Assembly (NCBI GenBank): GCA_963930655.1
Contig: OZ005608.1
Location: forward strand, 18,067,271 to 18,131,270
Source: Myrica gale
Lineage: Eukaryota; Streptophyta; Magnoliopsida; Fagales; Myricaceae
DNA: 64,000 nt
Reading direction: 5' to 3'
Part shown: in pieces, positions 33,919 to 46,100 of the stretch
How the letters are laid out: each line of letters starts with the position of its first letter
How positions within the stretch are numbered: the first letter of the stretch is position 1
Notes under the pieces: generated by a model
What the model saw: the letters and a program-made list of their open reading frames with translations, nothing else
What the model was told of the DNA's origin: nothing
Databases searched by the model: none
Made by a program: the position numbers and the translations under genes

Positions 33919-36620
33919 TTTTTTTTTTTTATATAAGTAACCAATTTCATTAAGAAAAGTGATAACAATACAAATGACTATACCGATATCACTTAATCTA
34001 AACAAGCCACAAAACTAAGAAAATCAACAAAAGGTAGTCAAGCACCGCATTAGCCCAACTAAACAAAGAAAGTAACATCCTTGCAACTTCACCAAAGACA
34101 AGGAACAATCCTCAAAACATCTATTATTCTGTTCCTTCCAAATGCACCACCAAATGCACGAAGGATCATTCTCCAAATAGCCTTGGCAATCGGATTCGAG
34201 AACCTTCGATTCCAATTCCACAACACTCCCGTCACCTTCTCCGGCAAAGATAGCATTACTCAACAATGTATATACTTTTCCCTCGAAGATTATCTGAAGT
34301 AAGAATTTTCTCATGCATCGCCTCCCACACAAAGAACGATACCTTCAAAGGGTACTTTGACCGCCACACTCCTTTCCAAGGAAAAGACAATCTTCTCATA
34401 CTAGCCACGAAACACTACATGGACTTAATTCAAAACAATCCATTCTTAGAACCAGTCCAAAGGATCTTATCTTCCTCCCCTCTCCTTAGCACCGACCCAT
34501 ATAGCAAGGAGAAAAACACAGAGAATTCCTCCAACTCCCAATCATTAGCAGCCCTGACAAAGGAAACATTCCACACAACACTACCACCATTCCCCTCCAT
34601 ACAATCAGCCACCATAGCCTCCTTATTACGAGCCAAAGAATAAGCCACCGGATAAGACAAAGACAAAGGATTATCACCACACCAAACATCGTGCCAAAAA
34701 CTAGCGCTTTCACTAATTCCCAACACAAACCTAATATGCTGACCTGAAGAGATCCCACTCTTTGCAAATATATCGCCATAGGCTAACTCCATAAGGTCCT
34801 CTAATAGAACAAGATCTCCAATCACCCCCACAACTCTCATAGTTCGCAACAATGACAAGCCTCCAAAGCCTATCCCTCTCATGAGCAATCCGCCACAACC
34901 ACATACTCAAAAGAGCCCTATTAAACATAGATAAACTCCGGATTCCCAAACCCCCACTCTGAAAAGGAGAACACACCAGCTCGCACTTCACAAGGTGGTA
35001 CTTATGCACATTCTCATCGCTGCCCACAGGAAATCCCGTTGAATCTTTTCCAACCTCTTAGCCACTGCAACCAGAATAGGGAATAGAGATAGGAAATAAT
35101 TCGGAAGGCACAAAAGAGTAGATTTAATAAGAGTAAGCCTACCCCCTTAGAAAAGATATATCCTCTTCCACCGTGCCAACCTCCTCTCCATCCTTTCGAT
35201 AATCTCATCCCAAATGTGCACACACTTGAAACTAGCCCCCAACAGAAGGCCTAAATATCTCAAAGGAAGCGAAGACAACCCACACTCCAAAATACTTGCC
35301 AATTCCTAAACAGTCAACCCTGCCAATAGGAATAACCTCAGCTTTTGACAAATTAATACGAAGGCCCGAAACCGCTTCAAAACACAAAAGAAGGCTAAGG
35401 CTCCTAAATTGACTCGCATCTGTTGCACACAACACCAAAGTATCATCCGCGAAGAGCAAATGAGAAATGCACACACAACCCCGAGAGGCACCTCCAACCA
35501 TGAACCCCTCTAATCTCCCACGCTCAAGCACTTCCCTCAACATACGACTAAAGTCTTCCATGACAATCACGAACAGTAGGGGAGAAAGAGGATCCCCTTA
35601 CCGTAAGCCACGAGAGCTCCCAAAGAATCCTTCCTGGCAACCGTTAAAAAGCACAAAAAACCTCATCGACGAAATGCAGAATGAGATCCAGCTACACCAT
35701 TTTTCACCGAAAGCTGCATCTCCGAAGAAGGTACAAAAGAAACTTTCAGTTCACATGATCATAGGCTTTCTAAACATCCAACTTGCATAGCATGCCCGAC
35801 ACCTCATATGTCAACCTCGAATCGATGCACTCATTAGCAATGAGCACTGAGTCCATAATCTGTCGCCCTCTGACAAAAGCACTTTGAGAAGGTGATATAA
35901 TCTTGTCAAGAACAAGCTTCAACCTATTAGCCAACACCTTGGCTAAAATCTTATAAACTCCCCCCACCAAACAAATAGGACAAAAATCCTTAAGATCAAC
36001 CGCCCCTGGCTTCTTGGGAATGAGGACAATGAAAGAAGAGTTCAGACTCCGAACAAACCTCTCATCCCTAGCAAACTCATTAAACATTGCAATAACATCC
36101 ATCTTAATAATCTCCCAACAAGCTTGGTAAAAGGCCAAGGAAAAACCATACGGACCCGGCGCCTTATCACCATTGAGACTACGAACCACCTCCGTCACCT
36201 CCTCCACATCAAAAGGCTCTCAAGCCACTCCGCATCATCCTCCGAAATTCTCTAAAACTCCACCCCATCCAAAGTGGGGCGCCAAACAAAAGGTTCTTCA
36301 AATAAAGAAGAGTAAAAATCAACAATCTCCATAGAAATCTCCATTGGATCCTCCACAACATCTCCCTCCACCTCCAATCTTGAAATAAAGTTCGCCCCCT
36401 TATTAGAATTAGCCACCCTATGAAAGAACTTAGTACACCGATCTCTCTCCTTAAGCCAAAGAGCCCTAGACTTCTGCCTCCAGCACGTCTCCTCCATAGA
36501 AATCAAATTTTCCAACTCATTAGAAACCTCCATTCTCCTATCCCTATCTGCCTCATCAATCATGCCCCTCTCATCCAAATCATCAAGATTCATAACAATT
36601 TTGAAGTTTTCCGTTTTATT
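33919..36620 (-). mobile_element. 5'-truncated LINE with poly(A) tail
   Basis: A LINE read on the - strand. The T-run at 33919-33930 is its poly(A) tail, and the tail sequence GGTATAGTC..TTGT resembles that of the LINE at 1-992. It codes for a linker, reverse transcriptase and zinc-binding domain, but no endonuclease is present, so it is 5'-truncated. It points the same way as the RRM gene and ends about 200 bp upstream of that gene's start codon. The 5' limit near 36620 is where coding similarity ends. Confidence 0.85.
34024..36620 (-). pseudogene. LINE reverse transcriptase and zinc-binding domain pseudogene
   Basis: From high to low coordinates, the pre-RT linker reads ETCWRQKSRALWLKERDRCT and then KFFHRVANSNKGANFISRLE. 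The RT follows with [31 protein letters not shown] and [29 protein letters not shown] near 35440 is the catalytic F/YADD box. The zinc-binding part has HIRFVLG and FWHDVWCGDNPLSLSYPVAY, and ends with CIWWCIWKEQNNRCFED near 34150. Frame changes at about 36210, 35570, 35230, 34890 and 34430 break the protein, so it is not active. The conserved GPDG of the RT fingers reads GPYG here. Confidence 0.85.
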
Positions 36621-37346
36621 ACCAAAACAAGGCCCATAACAATTTTTTTCTCTCTTTGTTTTAATTCTAAAATTTATCAATTTTGAATCTCCATCAAAAT
36701 AAATATAAAAATTCAATCAAATTATTTTTCCCATCACTTTTTTGCAAACTTTCAAATAACTCCAAATTATTCTAACATCTCCCAAACATACTTCAAAATA
36801 TTGAAGTTTTTTCATAAAATTCAATAAAACTCCACTTTAATCGATTTTCACAACGTCACTAATTTTGGTATCTCGACTAATTAGCAGTGAAAAGCTAAAC
36901 CTTTCCTTTCCTTCAATGTTTTCTTTTATTTATCAATATATAAAAGATAACAATGTTTTATCACTAGAAGAAAACAGACTTTGGGTGACAAATTTTTTTG
37001 TCACCCAAAGTGCCCAGTTCGTCAGCAATGGTTTTGGGTGACAAAACCGGTTTGTCACCTAAAGCCCGTCAGACAAGGTTTTAGGTGACGATTTTGGTGT
37101 TCTGTCGCTCGAAACCGTTCGGACGGTTTAGAATATCGTCATGCCCAGTACAGTCCATCCGTTTGCATGAATTGTGCGAACATACTCTTCATATGTTCGG
37201 ACAGCTGATGCGAACGGTTCGTCTAATGTGACGAAATGAATTTTGTCATCTACAAATCGTGCGCATGGTTTCATAACATCGTCCAAATGGTAATATACAA
37301 CGTCCGAACTCTTTCATCTGCAAAAATCCGTTCGAACCGTTATGTA

Positions 37347-38622
37347 TGTGAGTCCTAAGATTAAGGCAACCCAAGAGGGGGTGAATTGATTTTATAAAAA
37401 ATTTCTCTTTGATCCCCCAATATCGTGTTTGCAAGTAAATACCACTTTAGCACAAGTATATATATATATAACAAGTATAAATAAGTGCTAAATATAACGA
37501 GAAGGGTAAGAGAAGAAAACACGTGATTTTTAGGTGGTTCAGAAAACCCGCCTACATATACCCCTCAAGATCCTTCACCTAGCCTTAAGGTTTTCCACTA
37601 TCTTCCAATAGCATACACTCTAGCTTCCGGGTGCTAGAGAAATGTATAAGCATTTTCTCTTGCTCAACACTCAAACCCACCCAAGTGATTTTTCAGGCTC
37701 ACCACTCACAACCTAATAAAGCTTTGAGATATATCCTCTTTAAGCTTCTTTTTTAGTGAACAATCTCGCTTAAGGAAACACCTCTCTTGATAAAAAGATT
37801 GAAGAACAATAACTCTCTTGATATAGTAGATATGAAAAAAAGAAAACTCTATCTCTTGATTCACACAAAGACAAGGATATGAAAGTGTGTTTTGTGTGAA
37901 TGATATGAGAAATATGGAATATGAAGGTTTGAAATATTTCTCAAGTGATCTAAATGATATGTCGTCGTCGTGTGTTTATTTTAGACGTTATGAATGTGTA
38001 TTTATAGGCCTTATATGAAAATTAGTCTTTTATAGCTGTTGAGAGTTGTCTGTTAAAACAAGTCGGTCGATTGTTTCAAGTTACCGTTACCCAACGGTCA
38101 TATTATCAGAAGCTCAACGACTCTATTTTGAAATCAATTGGTTGAAGACCGCTATACCAAGCGGTCGAAGACCGGTCGAGCGCTTCACCAGCCGGTCGAC
38201 CGCTTCAACTTAAGCATATAGTCCGGTTCTTTTAAAACCATATTTTTTGCCACTTTTAAACACCCAATTTTAAAGCCTTACTTCCTATAAGTATATGAAA
38301 GGTTTGAGAGTTTGTTTGAGATGTTTTGAAACCTTTAAAAACATTTTAGTCTTTCAAACAAAAGGTAAAATGGTTTATGCACGTTTTGAAAGATATGCGA
38401 GTGCGTGATTCAAATCCTTATTAAAAGTGAAATAAAGAGTTATAAGTTTATACCCGAAGGTCTTGAATCTTCACTTTTGAGCCCCTTGCATCTTCTTGAT
38501 CTTCTTTCTTCTAGTCTTTGGCTCTTTGATGAAACATGACTTTATCTTTGAAGATGTCCATTTTATAAACTTAATTCATTTATTGAAATCATCAAAATCT
38601 CGTTTGTGCACAAAAACCAACA
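37347..38622 (-). mobile_element. Solo LTR, family A copy 2
   Basis: On the - strand the unit begins TGTTGGTTTTTGTGCAC and ends TAGGACTCACA. Its flanks are ATGTA (37342-37346) and ACGTA (38623-38627), matching at 4 of 5. It corresponds along its whole 1276 bp to the copies at 8752-9991 and 46101-47353. Sequence of the CACTA remnant, with its GTTCGGACG words, continues on both sides, so it inserted into that element. There is no internal retroelement region. Confidence 0.85.
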
Positions 38623-38999
38623 ACGTATATCGTTCGGACGCTTGTTCCGTTGAAAACGTTCGAACATGTTTGTGTATCGTGGGCACGGTTTCTTATTTAA
38701 AGAACGTGTGGATGCGAATTTAAAGCAAAGTGTGCATATGGATAGTTATGTGTGCGCACGTTATCAATGTAAAAGAATCGTGCAGACGATATTTTTTACT
38801 GTTCAAACGGTTTTCTATATATTTTAATTAATTTAATTAAAACTTTAAAAATAATTTAGAAATAATATAAATAGAAAGATATTCACTGCTCATAAATATA
38901 ATAAAATATCTGCAAATATGCAATTGTTATTAAAAGTAAATAAAATACATAATCGATAAGTACTGACAGAGTAGTAAAAATACATAAATCTACCCAAAA

Positions 39000-40390
39000 T
39001 TTTGTTTGGGTGTCGAACGAGATTGCATCTGTCTTATCTATTCCATCAGTTGCTCAGGCATTTACTCTGCTATTTGTTGCATCCTTCGTTCTTGTTGTTC
39101 CATTATGTTCATTTTTTGCTCCTGCATCATCTTCTGGTGCTCTTTGTCTTTTTCCGTTGCTACTTCGCCATCATCTTCATCAACTCTTCGTCTTTCTTCC
39201 GTTACTGCTCCTCCATCATCTACAGATGCTCTCGCATCGTCTGCTCCATATCTGATAGCTTGACCAGAAGTGCTTCATTTTCCAACCGTCTAGTCCTCAT
39301 CTGCTCAATCTGTAATCTGGCGTCCTATAATCTCCGGGACAAATCAACGGACGATGCTGATGAAGATGATCCAACAGACTGTAGTGAACGGCCTAAACCT
39401 CGCACATAACCCGCTTTCATCCCCAACACCTCAGTGATGATCCCTCTGACTCGTGCTGCAACTGTAACACCTCAATTTTTCCTACAAAATTAGAAAAGAA
39501 GATAAAACTAGTACATATGAAACATAAACACATACGAATGCATCATTAAATCTAACGTTACAACTTACAAAATTTTCTTGTGCATCTTCTGAAGTCCACA
39601 TGCCATCCGTATTAGTATGCGTCTTTTTTATAAAGCAGATGACTAATTTCATCAGATTTTGGATTTTTCTGTGCACCAAAAGAAATATAGAACATGCATA
39701 TTAAACTACCTAAGTCATTTATTTAAATAATAAATAATAAAATATAAATTTATTACTAACTAAGAATGCTCTAGCGCGTTGGAAGGACCTCGCTCTAGAT
39801 ATATGTACAATCTTTAGCTTAGCTCTATTCTCCTTGTTGATTGCACTCCTCCTCTACATGGTACATTTACAATTATTACAAGAATTAAGCATATAGCTAA
39901 AATATACGTTCAGAATGGAATAAAAATGTTTAACCTGAAATTCATTGCTCGCGAATAAATCACAAACACGAGTTCATATCGGGATACTGGTGCTCTAACG
40001 CCTCTTCTTTGGAATTGAACACCGAGTAATGTTGGAACATACTATTTCTATGCCTCCTATACGCTGTGTTCATCGTAGACGTCACAGTGAAGCAATCCTC
40101 GGCTCGGTCGTAATCTAGTTGGAAGTCATCCTTAACATATATAACAGTTAGAAACGCAAAAAAAATTCAACAATTAAAATTTAATAAATTATAGTTACCA
40201 ACACTCGGTTCATCACATACAATTTAACCCCGTCGGGGACCTCATTCCACTTACTCGTCTCAAATGTGACATGTTGTCGAATGAGCGCACCAATATGACT
40301 CGAGAGCATTGAGGACGCCTTATCATCACTGTTTTTACGTCCATCAGGGATATGGACGATCAGCTTTCCTCCGGTGTGAGCCATGAGTAA
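39000..40390 (-). pseudogene. CACTA-associated plant transposase (Ptta/En/Spm type) remnant
   Basis: On the - strand, 40384 downward reads MAHTGGKLIVHIPDGRKNSD, then LIRQHVTFETSKWNEVPDGV. Next (about 40130-39960) comes DDFQLDYDRAEDCFTVTSTM and then HYSVFNSKEEALEHQYPDM, then (about 39620) KKTHTNTDGMWTSEDAQENF, and finally (about 39420-39100) GMKAGYVRGLGRSLQ with a coiled-coil-like tail. This series resembles the plant transposase family that accompanies En/Spm elements (Transposase_24), which helps bind element ends. The exons are separated by AT-rich stretches and contain stops. The catalytic TNP2-type transposase (DDE) was not seen, so the element is defective. Confidence 0.7.
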
Positions 40391-42308
40391 GGAAATCTCG
40401 CGCGTACTACCTCAGACGTGTCTGATTTCGGACGTTGCTACAAATGAAGAACAATAAATTTAAAATTTAGTTAAGCATAGAAATTTAAAAGTCATAATAT
40501 TTAATAAATATTGACGGAGTAAGATACTTACACGCACAACTACTCTGGGTGCCTACAGGACTGGCTGTGGCAGGGGACAGTAATTAATTTCTGTGACCAA
40601 ATAAATCAATATTAGACAAAAAAAACATAATGAATTATGTTACTCAAAATGATAATAAAATAGAAACGCAAATTTAATTGAAACGATAAAGTTACTTTCA
40701 TTCCTGAGACTTCTTGGACCCGAAATAAGTAACGACAACATGAAACTTGAATCCTTCTTACATTTTCATGGCGGCAAATTATATGGAATTGGTACAACTG
40801 GTCATATACCATACAACATGGAGCCTAAACACCCACCATTTAAGGCAAGTGTGTAAGCTCAATGATGAATGTGTATCCGAAGGACAAAAGGAGATTTGCA
40901 TCGAAATTTCTAAACACATCTGTCACAATAGCAGATACAATTACACACATTACGCCTATTGTAAACTCAAACTGTCCATAACGTGGACAATTCAAGAATT
41001 ACATCCAGTTCATTATTTGAACTTCGTGTAATTCTTAAACAGGGTCTAAGGCTACTAAATGAATGCTTGACATAACAACAAAAACCATTCGGACGTAACA
41101 AAAACGTCTGAACCTTACATATACATGTTCAAAAGCTTTTCCAACGCGCCCGAACCAAAAATAGAGTCTGAATAATATAGATAATCCATCCGAACTAAGA
41201 TTGTCGAACATGACAGTTCTTTGACGCAAATACTCTATTTTCACACCCAAAATCTTGTCAAAATCAACCAAAATCACAAACACTTCAATATAAACAAATC
41301 ACAACCAACCCTAACCTAAAATGCAATCCAATATCAAATTCAATTTAAAACCCACTAACCTAAAATGCAATCCAATATCAAATTTTAACAGAGTTGCTCC
41401 ATTCACACCCTATTCAATGAGGTTGGATGCCCAAAATCGGCTCCCCGCTTCTACTTATGCTCAAATGTCTCGTTTTCTAAGTTTTTCGTTTTTCCTTCAC
41501 TGTCTGCGATTCTGTCACGTTCATACGATTGAATACAGTTTAGACACATCAAAGGAGGTTCGGACGCATACGTGTATTAGTTTTTGAGGGATTTGATGCG
41601 GCTAAAATTTCATAACCATCCGAACTACGATGTACACGTCCGAACTCCATCTTACACTTCAACACACTATTTTAGTAATTCTCAAGCAACAGCGTTTGAT
41701 CATAAACATTGACGTTCGGACTATAAATAACCGTCTGAACACTACCTTATATTACACTACACCATTTTAGAAATACCAAGATGATAGCATCTGATCATTA
41801 ACAACAACGTCCGGATGATATAAAACATTGTCCGAATGATTTTTTGAATTTCAGGCGTCATGAACGTAACAAACAGTGTAAAGACGGTTTGTTATATATA
41901 ATACGACACCGTTTGAGCTTACATTAAAAATTTCGGACGGAAACCTTAACGTCTAAACAGTTTTTGAAGATTTTTTTTTTCATTTTTTAAAGCTTATACA
42001 ATTAAATTTATTAGCAAGTTTTAAATAACCAAAGTTAGTTAATAATAAAAATAACCTTGAGTGTATAAAGTTCTAATATCAATATTTTTTTGAATGAGTC
42101 TACCGAAATTAGAAACGTAACATTAATTAACATATTGTATTAAATTTTAATAAATACAAATAACATAACTAAAATGACATAAATATATCAAATATCGTCA
42201 AAACATAATGTCAACAAAAACATCAAATAAAACCAATACATGTCCATAAAAAATAATAAAAGTAAATGTCCTCAAAACATAATAAAAAAATATAAAAGTA
42301 GACTACTG

Positions 42309-42330
42309 CTCATCATCATCATCATCATCC
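42309..42330. repeat. (ATC)n microsatellite
   Basis: About seven ATC units in a row. On the - strand this reads as a run of Asp codons near the CACTA-associated ORF. Confidence 0.8.
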
Positions 42331-42487
42331 GTGGTTTTAGAATGTGACGAACTTGACAAATGTGCTCCTCTTTTAGCTCGACCCGCTCATTTTGGGGAAA
42401 TAGCTCTGCATCGGTTGCCACGCTCTTTAGAACCTCCATAAGCGCAACTACCTCCTTCTTCTACCCAACATCCATGTCTGCGACCTT

Positions 42488-42730
42488 CTACTCCAAAGCC
42501 GTCAGACGACGACTGATATCACTGACCACGCAATGGGTGGGCTGCAAGACCGATTGCATCCGCTGAGTCAGCTCCGTCATCACACCGTCCATCCAACTCG
42601 GTTGTTGTGCTCCAAGTCCCTGGGTCGAGCTCTGTCTAGGATCATGCCCCTCCATTGCCTCCTTAAGCTGCTCCTGTGGTCTAACTCTAGCAACCCGAGA
42701 GACATGTAGCGCTCGGCGTGTTTGGGCCAT
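42488..42730 (-). CDS. CACTA-associated ORF, N-terminal exon-like (uncertain)
   Basis: An 80-residue ORF, starting MAQTRRALHVSRVARVRPQE and ending VVSDISRRLTALE, lies just inside the right side of the CACTA remnant and in the same orientation as its transposase exons. The C-terminal half looks helical (MDGVMTELTQRMQSVLQ). No catalytic motif is visible. It may be a first exon of the transposase-associated protein, but this rests on position and low-complexity style only. Confidence 0.35.
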   Translation of the reverse strand: MAQTRRALHVSRVARVRPQEQLKEAMEGHDPRQSSTQGLGAQQPSWMDGVMTELTQRMQSVLQPTHCVVSDISRRLTALE

Positions 42731-42820
42731 CGATTTGGGGAGTGTTGTCTCGAACGCTGCTAAAACCTATAGCAGCATTATTTTGGCCTATAGCAGCGGT
42801 CTTTTTTTTGGCAGTGACCT

Positions 42821-43848
42821 TTGGGAGTGTCATTCTTTTTTTGTATTTGGCATGTGTCTATATATTTCATGGATATGTTATTGAGGGATGATCATGTTTA
42901 AAGTTTATTTTAGCCTCATTTTTGTGTATCTTTTATTCCATATGACTGGTAATATTCATGTACATACTTTTATTTATGGAGTAATGAGATTGCTTGTTAA
43001 AAAAAGTTCTAAGTAAAAGCAAAGTAGTTCTAAGTATTTTACTTTTACATGAAAATTATATATATATAATTGCATAAAAAATTAATGAGTGTACTCACTC
43101 GCGTGAGCTGGAGAGTGCAAAGGATACGACATTTAACATAAAATTATTTAATTTTTGCTCATGCAAGTTGGAGAGCGCAAGGCCAGCAATTGCTTGTCGA
43201 GAGATGACTCAAGCGTATACGCTCGTGCGAATGAGAGAGTGCAAGGGAAGTGACAACTTAAAAGACAATTATCTAAAAAATTAAGTGTGGACTCACTCTT
43301 GGAGAGCGCAAGAGAAGCGCAAACTTAACAGATCTCGTTCGACCCGAAGGCGAGCTTCAGAAGGGCTAAAGGAATATGAGATTTCTTCACACAAAAAATG
43401 CAAATGGTGGGAAGGCGAGATACAGTGCGATGCTTTCCAAATTTTGTTTGTGTGCATTCAGACCAAATTTTCAGATATATTCTCTACTGACGGAGTAGGT
43501 CGTTCCACTTTACCCTTTTTAGAGATGTTCCCTGCCATTAACATCAATCACGGTTCCACCCTTAACTATTCCTATTCAGATATTCTCTGTGCGAATGTCG
43601 CACGTTTCCATATGTGATGGACCCTGCCACCATTTGAAAGAAATTTCTCAGCCAAATAACAATTTGATGTAGTTTAAAAGGGGCATACAGGTGCATCCTT
43701 TCTCTAATCGAAGAAGTTATCCTTTCTCTTCCCATTTAAATTGGTTTGTTGTGTGCACACTTGTCTCTCGCAGTCCCGCGCATCACTTTTAATCCTCTAA
43801 CACACAATATTCTAACACATCACATTGTTGATGTAGAGGAATACTCCG
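42821..43848. repeat. Unassigned DNA with a four-fold degenerate repeat
   Basis: Between about 43090 and 43320 the word GGAGAGTGCAAGG or GGAGAGCGCAAGG recurs four times, about 60-75 bp apart (near 43110, 43171, 43231 and 43300), each preceded by CTCA or CTCG-type words. No gene is evident. The stretch is probably an old repeat element of unknown class. Confidence 0.4.
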
Positions 43849-44069
43849 TGACAAAGTGCAGCTTTGAAAATATTCTCTCAAATCATTTTCATTGAACAGG
43901 GTGAGGTATTTATACAGAATACAGTTTGTCTCTATGTACAGCAAATCATAATAAGAAGTTTCTCGAATGTGTAGGTGTTTGTTGCTGACTTGTGTCCTTG
44001 CTGGACTCTTTATCCTTGCTGGTTGTGTATGTGTCTTGAGATTGTCCAGGTAAGACTCGTGTCTTGACA
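43849..44069 (-). repeat. 3' LTR of the Copia element
   Basis: A 221-bp LTR beginning TGTCAAGACACGAG and ending TTTGTCA on the - strand, with a TATAAATA box. A purine tract (GCGGGGGCC on -) directly precedes it at about 44070-44078. Confidence 0.9.
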
Positions 44070-44139
44070 GGCCCCCGCGAGCCAAATGGCGATAAATGAA
44101 AAGGGAGTGATCTGACCGAGAGGGAGTGAAGTGTAGTTT

Positions 44140-46095
44140 TTGGAGACGGGTGCTAAGTTTGGAGAATCATGCACGGGGAGCTTGTTTGAGACCGTATAAG
44201 GCTTTGTGAAGTTTGCAAACATACTGAGGATGGTCAGGATGAGAGAAGCCAGGGGGCTGAGTCATATGCAGATCATCAAAAATTTCTCCACGGAGGAAGG
44301 CGTTCTGGACATCCAGTTGAAGAAGACTCCAGCCAAAATGGACAGACAAAGAGAGAATGAGGTGAATGGTGGTGGGTTTCACAACGGGACTGAAGGTCTC
44401 ATGGTAGTCCAAACCTTTAAGTTGGTGAAACCCCTTGGCAACCAATCTGGCTTTTCATCGTTCGATAGTGCCGTCAACATGTCGTTTGGTCCGAAATATC
44501 CATTTACAACCGATGATATTTTGTTTAGGATGAGGGGGAACCAAAGACCAAGTATGGTTGGGAAGAAGGGCATTGAATTCGGCTTGCATAGCAGCACGCC
44601 ATTCCGGAAATTGGAGAGCTTGGATGAGAGACGTGGGAGCTTCAAGTATGGAGGTAGAGGTGGTGAGGTGAGCTCTTGGCAGCGGCCAGGGGATGATGAC
44701 ATCTGTGAAGCGCTTGGGGCATGAGATGCGATTATGAGAGCGAGTAACAATGGGAGGGGGTGCTGTAGGAAGATGAGGTACATGGGCCGCACTAGACAAA
44801 GAGGAATTTGGATGTGGGTGCTCTGGAGAAGGGACGACAGGGGCAGGAGAGACAGATTCAGTTTGGGGAGTGTTAGAGTTGGACAGAGGAGAGACCGTCT
44901 GGGCAGGGGAAGGCAAGAGAAGATTTGTTGGTAAGTGAGCTTGGGTGGGTTCGGTTGCTGGAGAAAAGGACAAGGGAGTGGGTGTTTTGAAAGGGAATGT
45001 AGATTCATCAAAGATCACATTGCGGGAAATATAAATGTGGGAAGTGGGTTTATGGTAACAAATGTAACCGTTGTGATCAGCAATGTAGCCTAAAAAAATA
45101 CATTGACGGGATCGAAGGTCAAATTTATGTGACTTGTAGGCCCGCAAATGTGGGTAACAAGTAGACCCAAAGGTACGAAGGAAAGAGTGTGAAATAAAAT
45201 TTGGAAAGGGGATTTGTTGTGGAGGACAAGGGTGGGAAGACGATTAATGGGACAGACGGCAGTGGAAAAGGCATCAGCCCAAAAATGACGATGAACTGAG
45301 GATTGGGCGAGAAGAGCAAGACCAGTTTCCACAATATGGCAGTTTTTGCGTTTTATGGTACCATTTTGTTGATGTATGAGGACACGTGATGCGTTGAAAA
45401 ATGTCATGTCGGCAAAAATAGACGTTGAGAGGGGCGAAATTCACCGCCCTAATCACTCTGTACACTTTTGATGGTACAGTCAAACAGATTTTCTACGGGA
45501 TTATAATCAAGGAGAAATTTATTATAAATGGCCGATTTGCATTTCATGGGAAAAAACCACATGTAGCGGCTATAATCGTCCATAATAGATAAATAGTATC
45601 GTAAACCATCACGAGATTCCACAGGGGCAGGGCCCCGTACATCAGTGAAAAGTAATTCAAGAGGTTGAATGGAACGAGAAGGAGACAAGGGAAAAGGTAA
45701 ACTGTGAGACTTGGCTTGACGGCAGGTAGGACAGAGAGGCGTGTTGGAGATGCTGGGAGAGGTGGGTAGTCGAAAGCAAGAGAGAATATACTGGACCAGA
45801 CGCATGGAGGGACGGTCGAGTCTGTGGTGCCAGTAGAGTGGAGTGGTACGTTCCCCGACATGAGCTTGAGGTGGGGTAGAGGTGTTAGAGGAGGGGAACA
45901 TGTAGAGACCCTTTTTAGCTGGGCCGTGGAGCAGGGTGGTCTCGATATTGGAGTCCTTCACAAAGAAAAAATGAGAGTGAAATTCAAAAAATACAGAATT
46001 GTCGGCACAAAATTTTTAGTGATAAGAGGGACATGAAGAAGAGAGCGAAGAAGAAGATTGCCAGATGGAGTGGGAAGAAGACCATTGCCGGTGTG
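44140..46095 (-). pseudogene. Copia polyprotein remnant: pre-integrase, integrase, partial RT
   Basis: From high to low coordinates, the gag-pre-integrase part reads TTLLHGPAKKGLYMFPSS and then LYWHHRLDRPSMRLVQYIL. Its zinc-site residues appear as CPTCRQAKSHSLPF. The integrase core has LELLFTDVRGPAPVESRDGL (first acidic residue) and YYLSIMDDYSRYMWFFPMK. The second segment gives LRSRQCIFLGYIADHNGYIC, a Pro/Ser-rich linker, then RT with [56 protein letters not shown] and [20 protein letters not shown]. The protein ends at [10 protein letters not shown] and a stop, just before the 3' LTR; the YVDD box and RNase H are absent. Frameshifts near 45449 and 45090 disrupt it. Confidence 0.9.
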
Positions 46096-46100
46096 ATGGA

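Larger units (their letters stand above)
36962..42820 (-). mobile_element. CACTA (En/Spm) transposon remnant, interrupted
   Basis: At 36962 a CACTAGAAGAAAAC terminus begins. It is followed by a perfect hairpin ACTTTGGGTGACAAA/TTTGTCACCCAAAGT (36978-36992 and 36997-37011). GTTCGGACG/CGTCCGAAC subterminal words scatter from 37100 to about 41950. Transposase-like exons on the - strand lie at 39000-40390 and possibly 42488-42730. The matching right terminus was not found. Instead, a different CACTA end (TATAGCAGCGGTC followed by TTTTTTGGCAGTG) occurs at 42795-42817, of the type seen at 20853-21916. A solo LTR (37347-38622) has inserted into the left part. Overall limits are approximate. Confidence 0.65.

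Noticed and set aside
34081..34643. + strand ORFs of 73 and 125 codons
   Set aside because: Antisense to the LINE zinc-binding domain on the - strand.
39002..39409. Three overlapping + strand ORFs of 81-135 codons, rich in Ser, Cys and Leu
   Set aside because: They are antisense shadows of the coiled-coil tail of the CACTA-associated transposase on the - strand.
43090..43320. Regularly spaced GGAGAG(T/C)GCAAGG words, considered as a CRISPR-like array
   Set aside because: The repeats are imperfect, the spacers uneven, there are no cas genes, and the DNA is plant nuclear; degenerate repeat DNA is a better fit.
44206..44934. Long + strand ORFs (172 and 66 codons)
   Set aside because: They lie opposite the Copia RT and linker on the - strand, which have clear family motifs; these show none.
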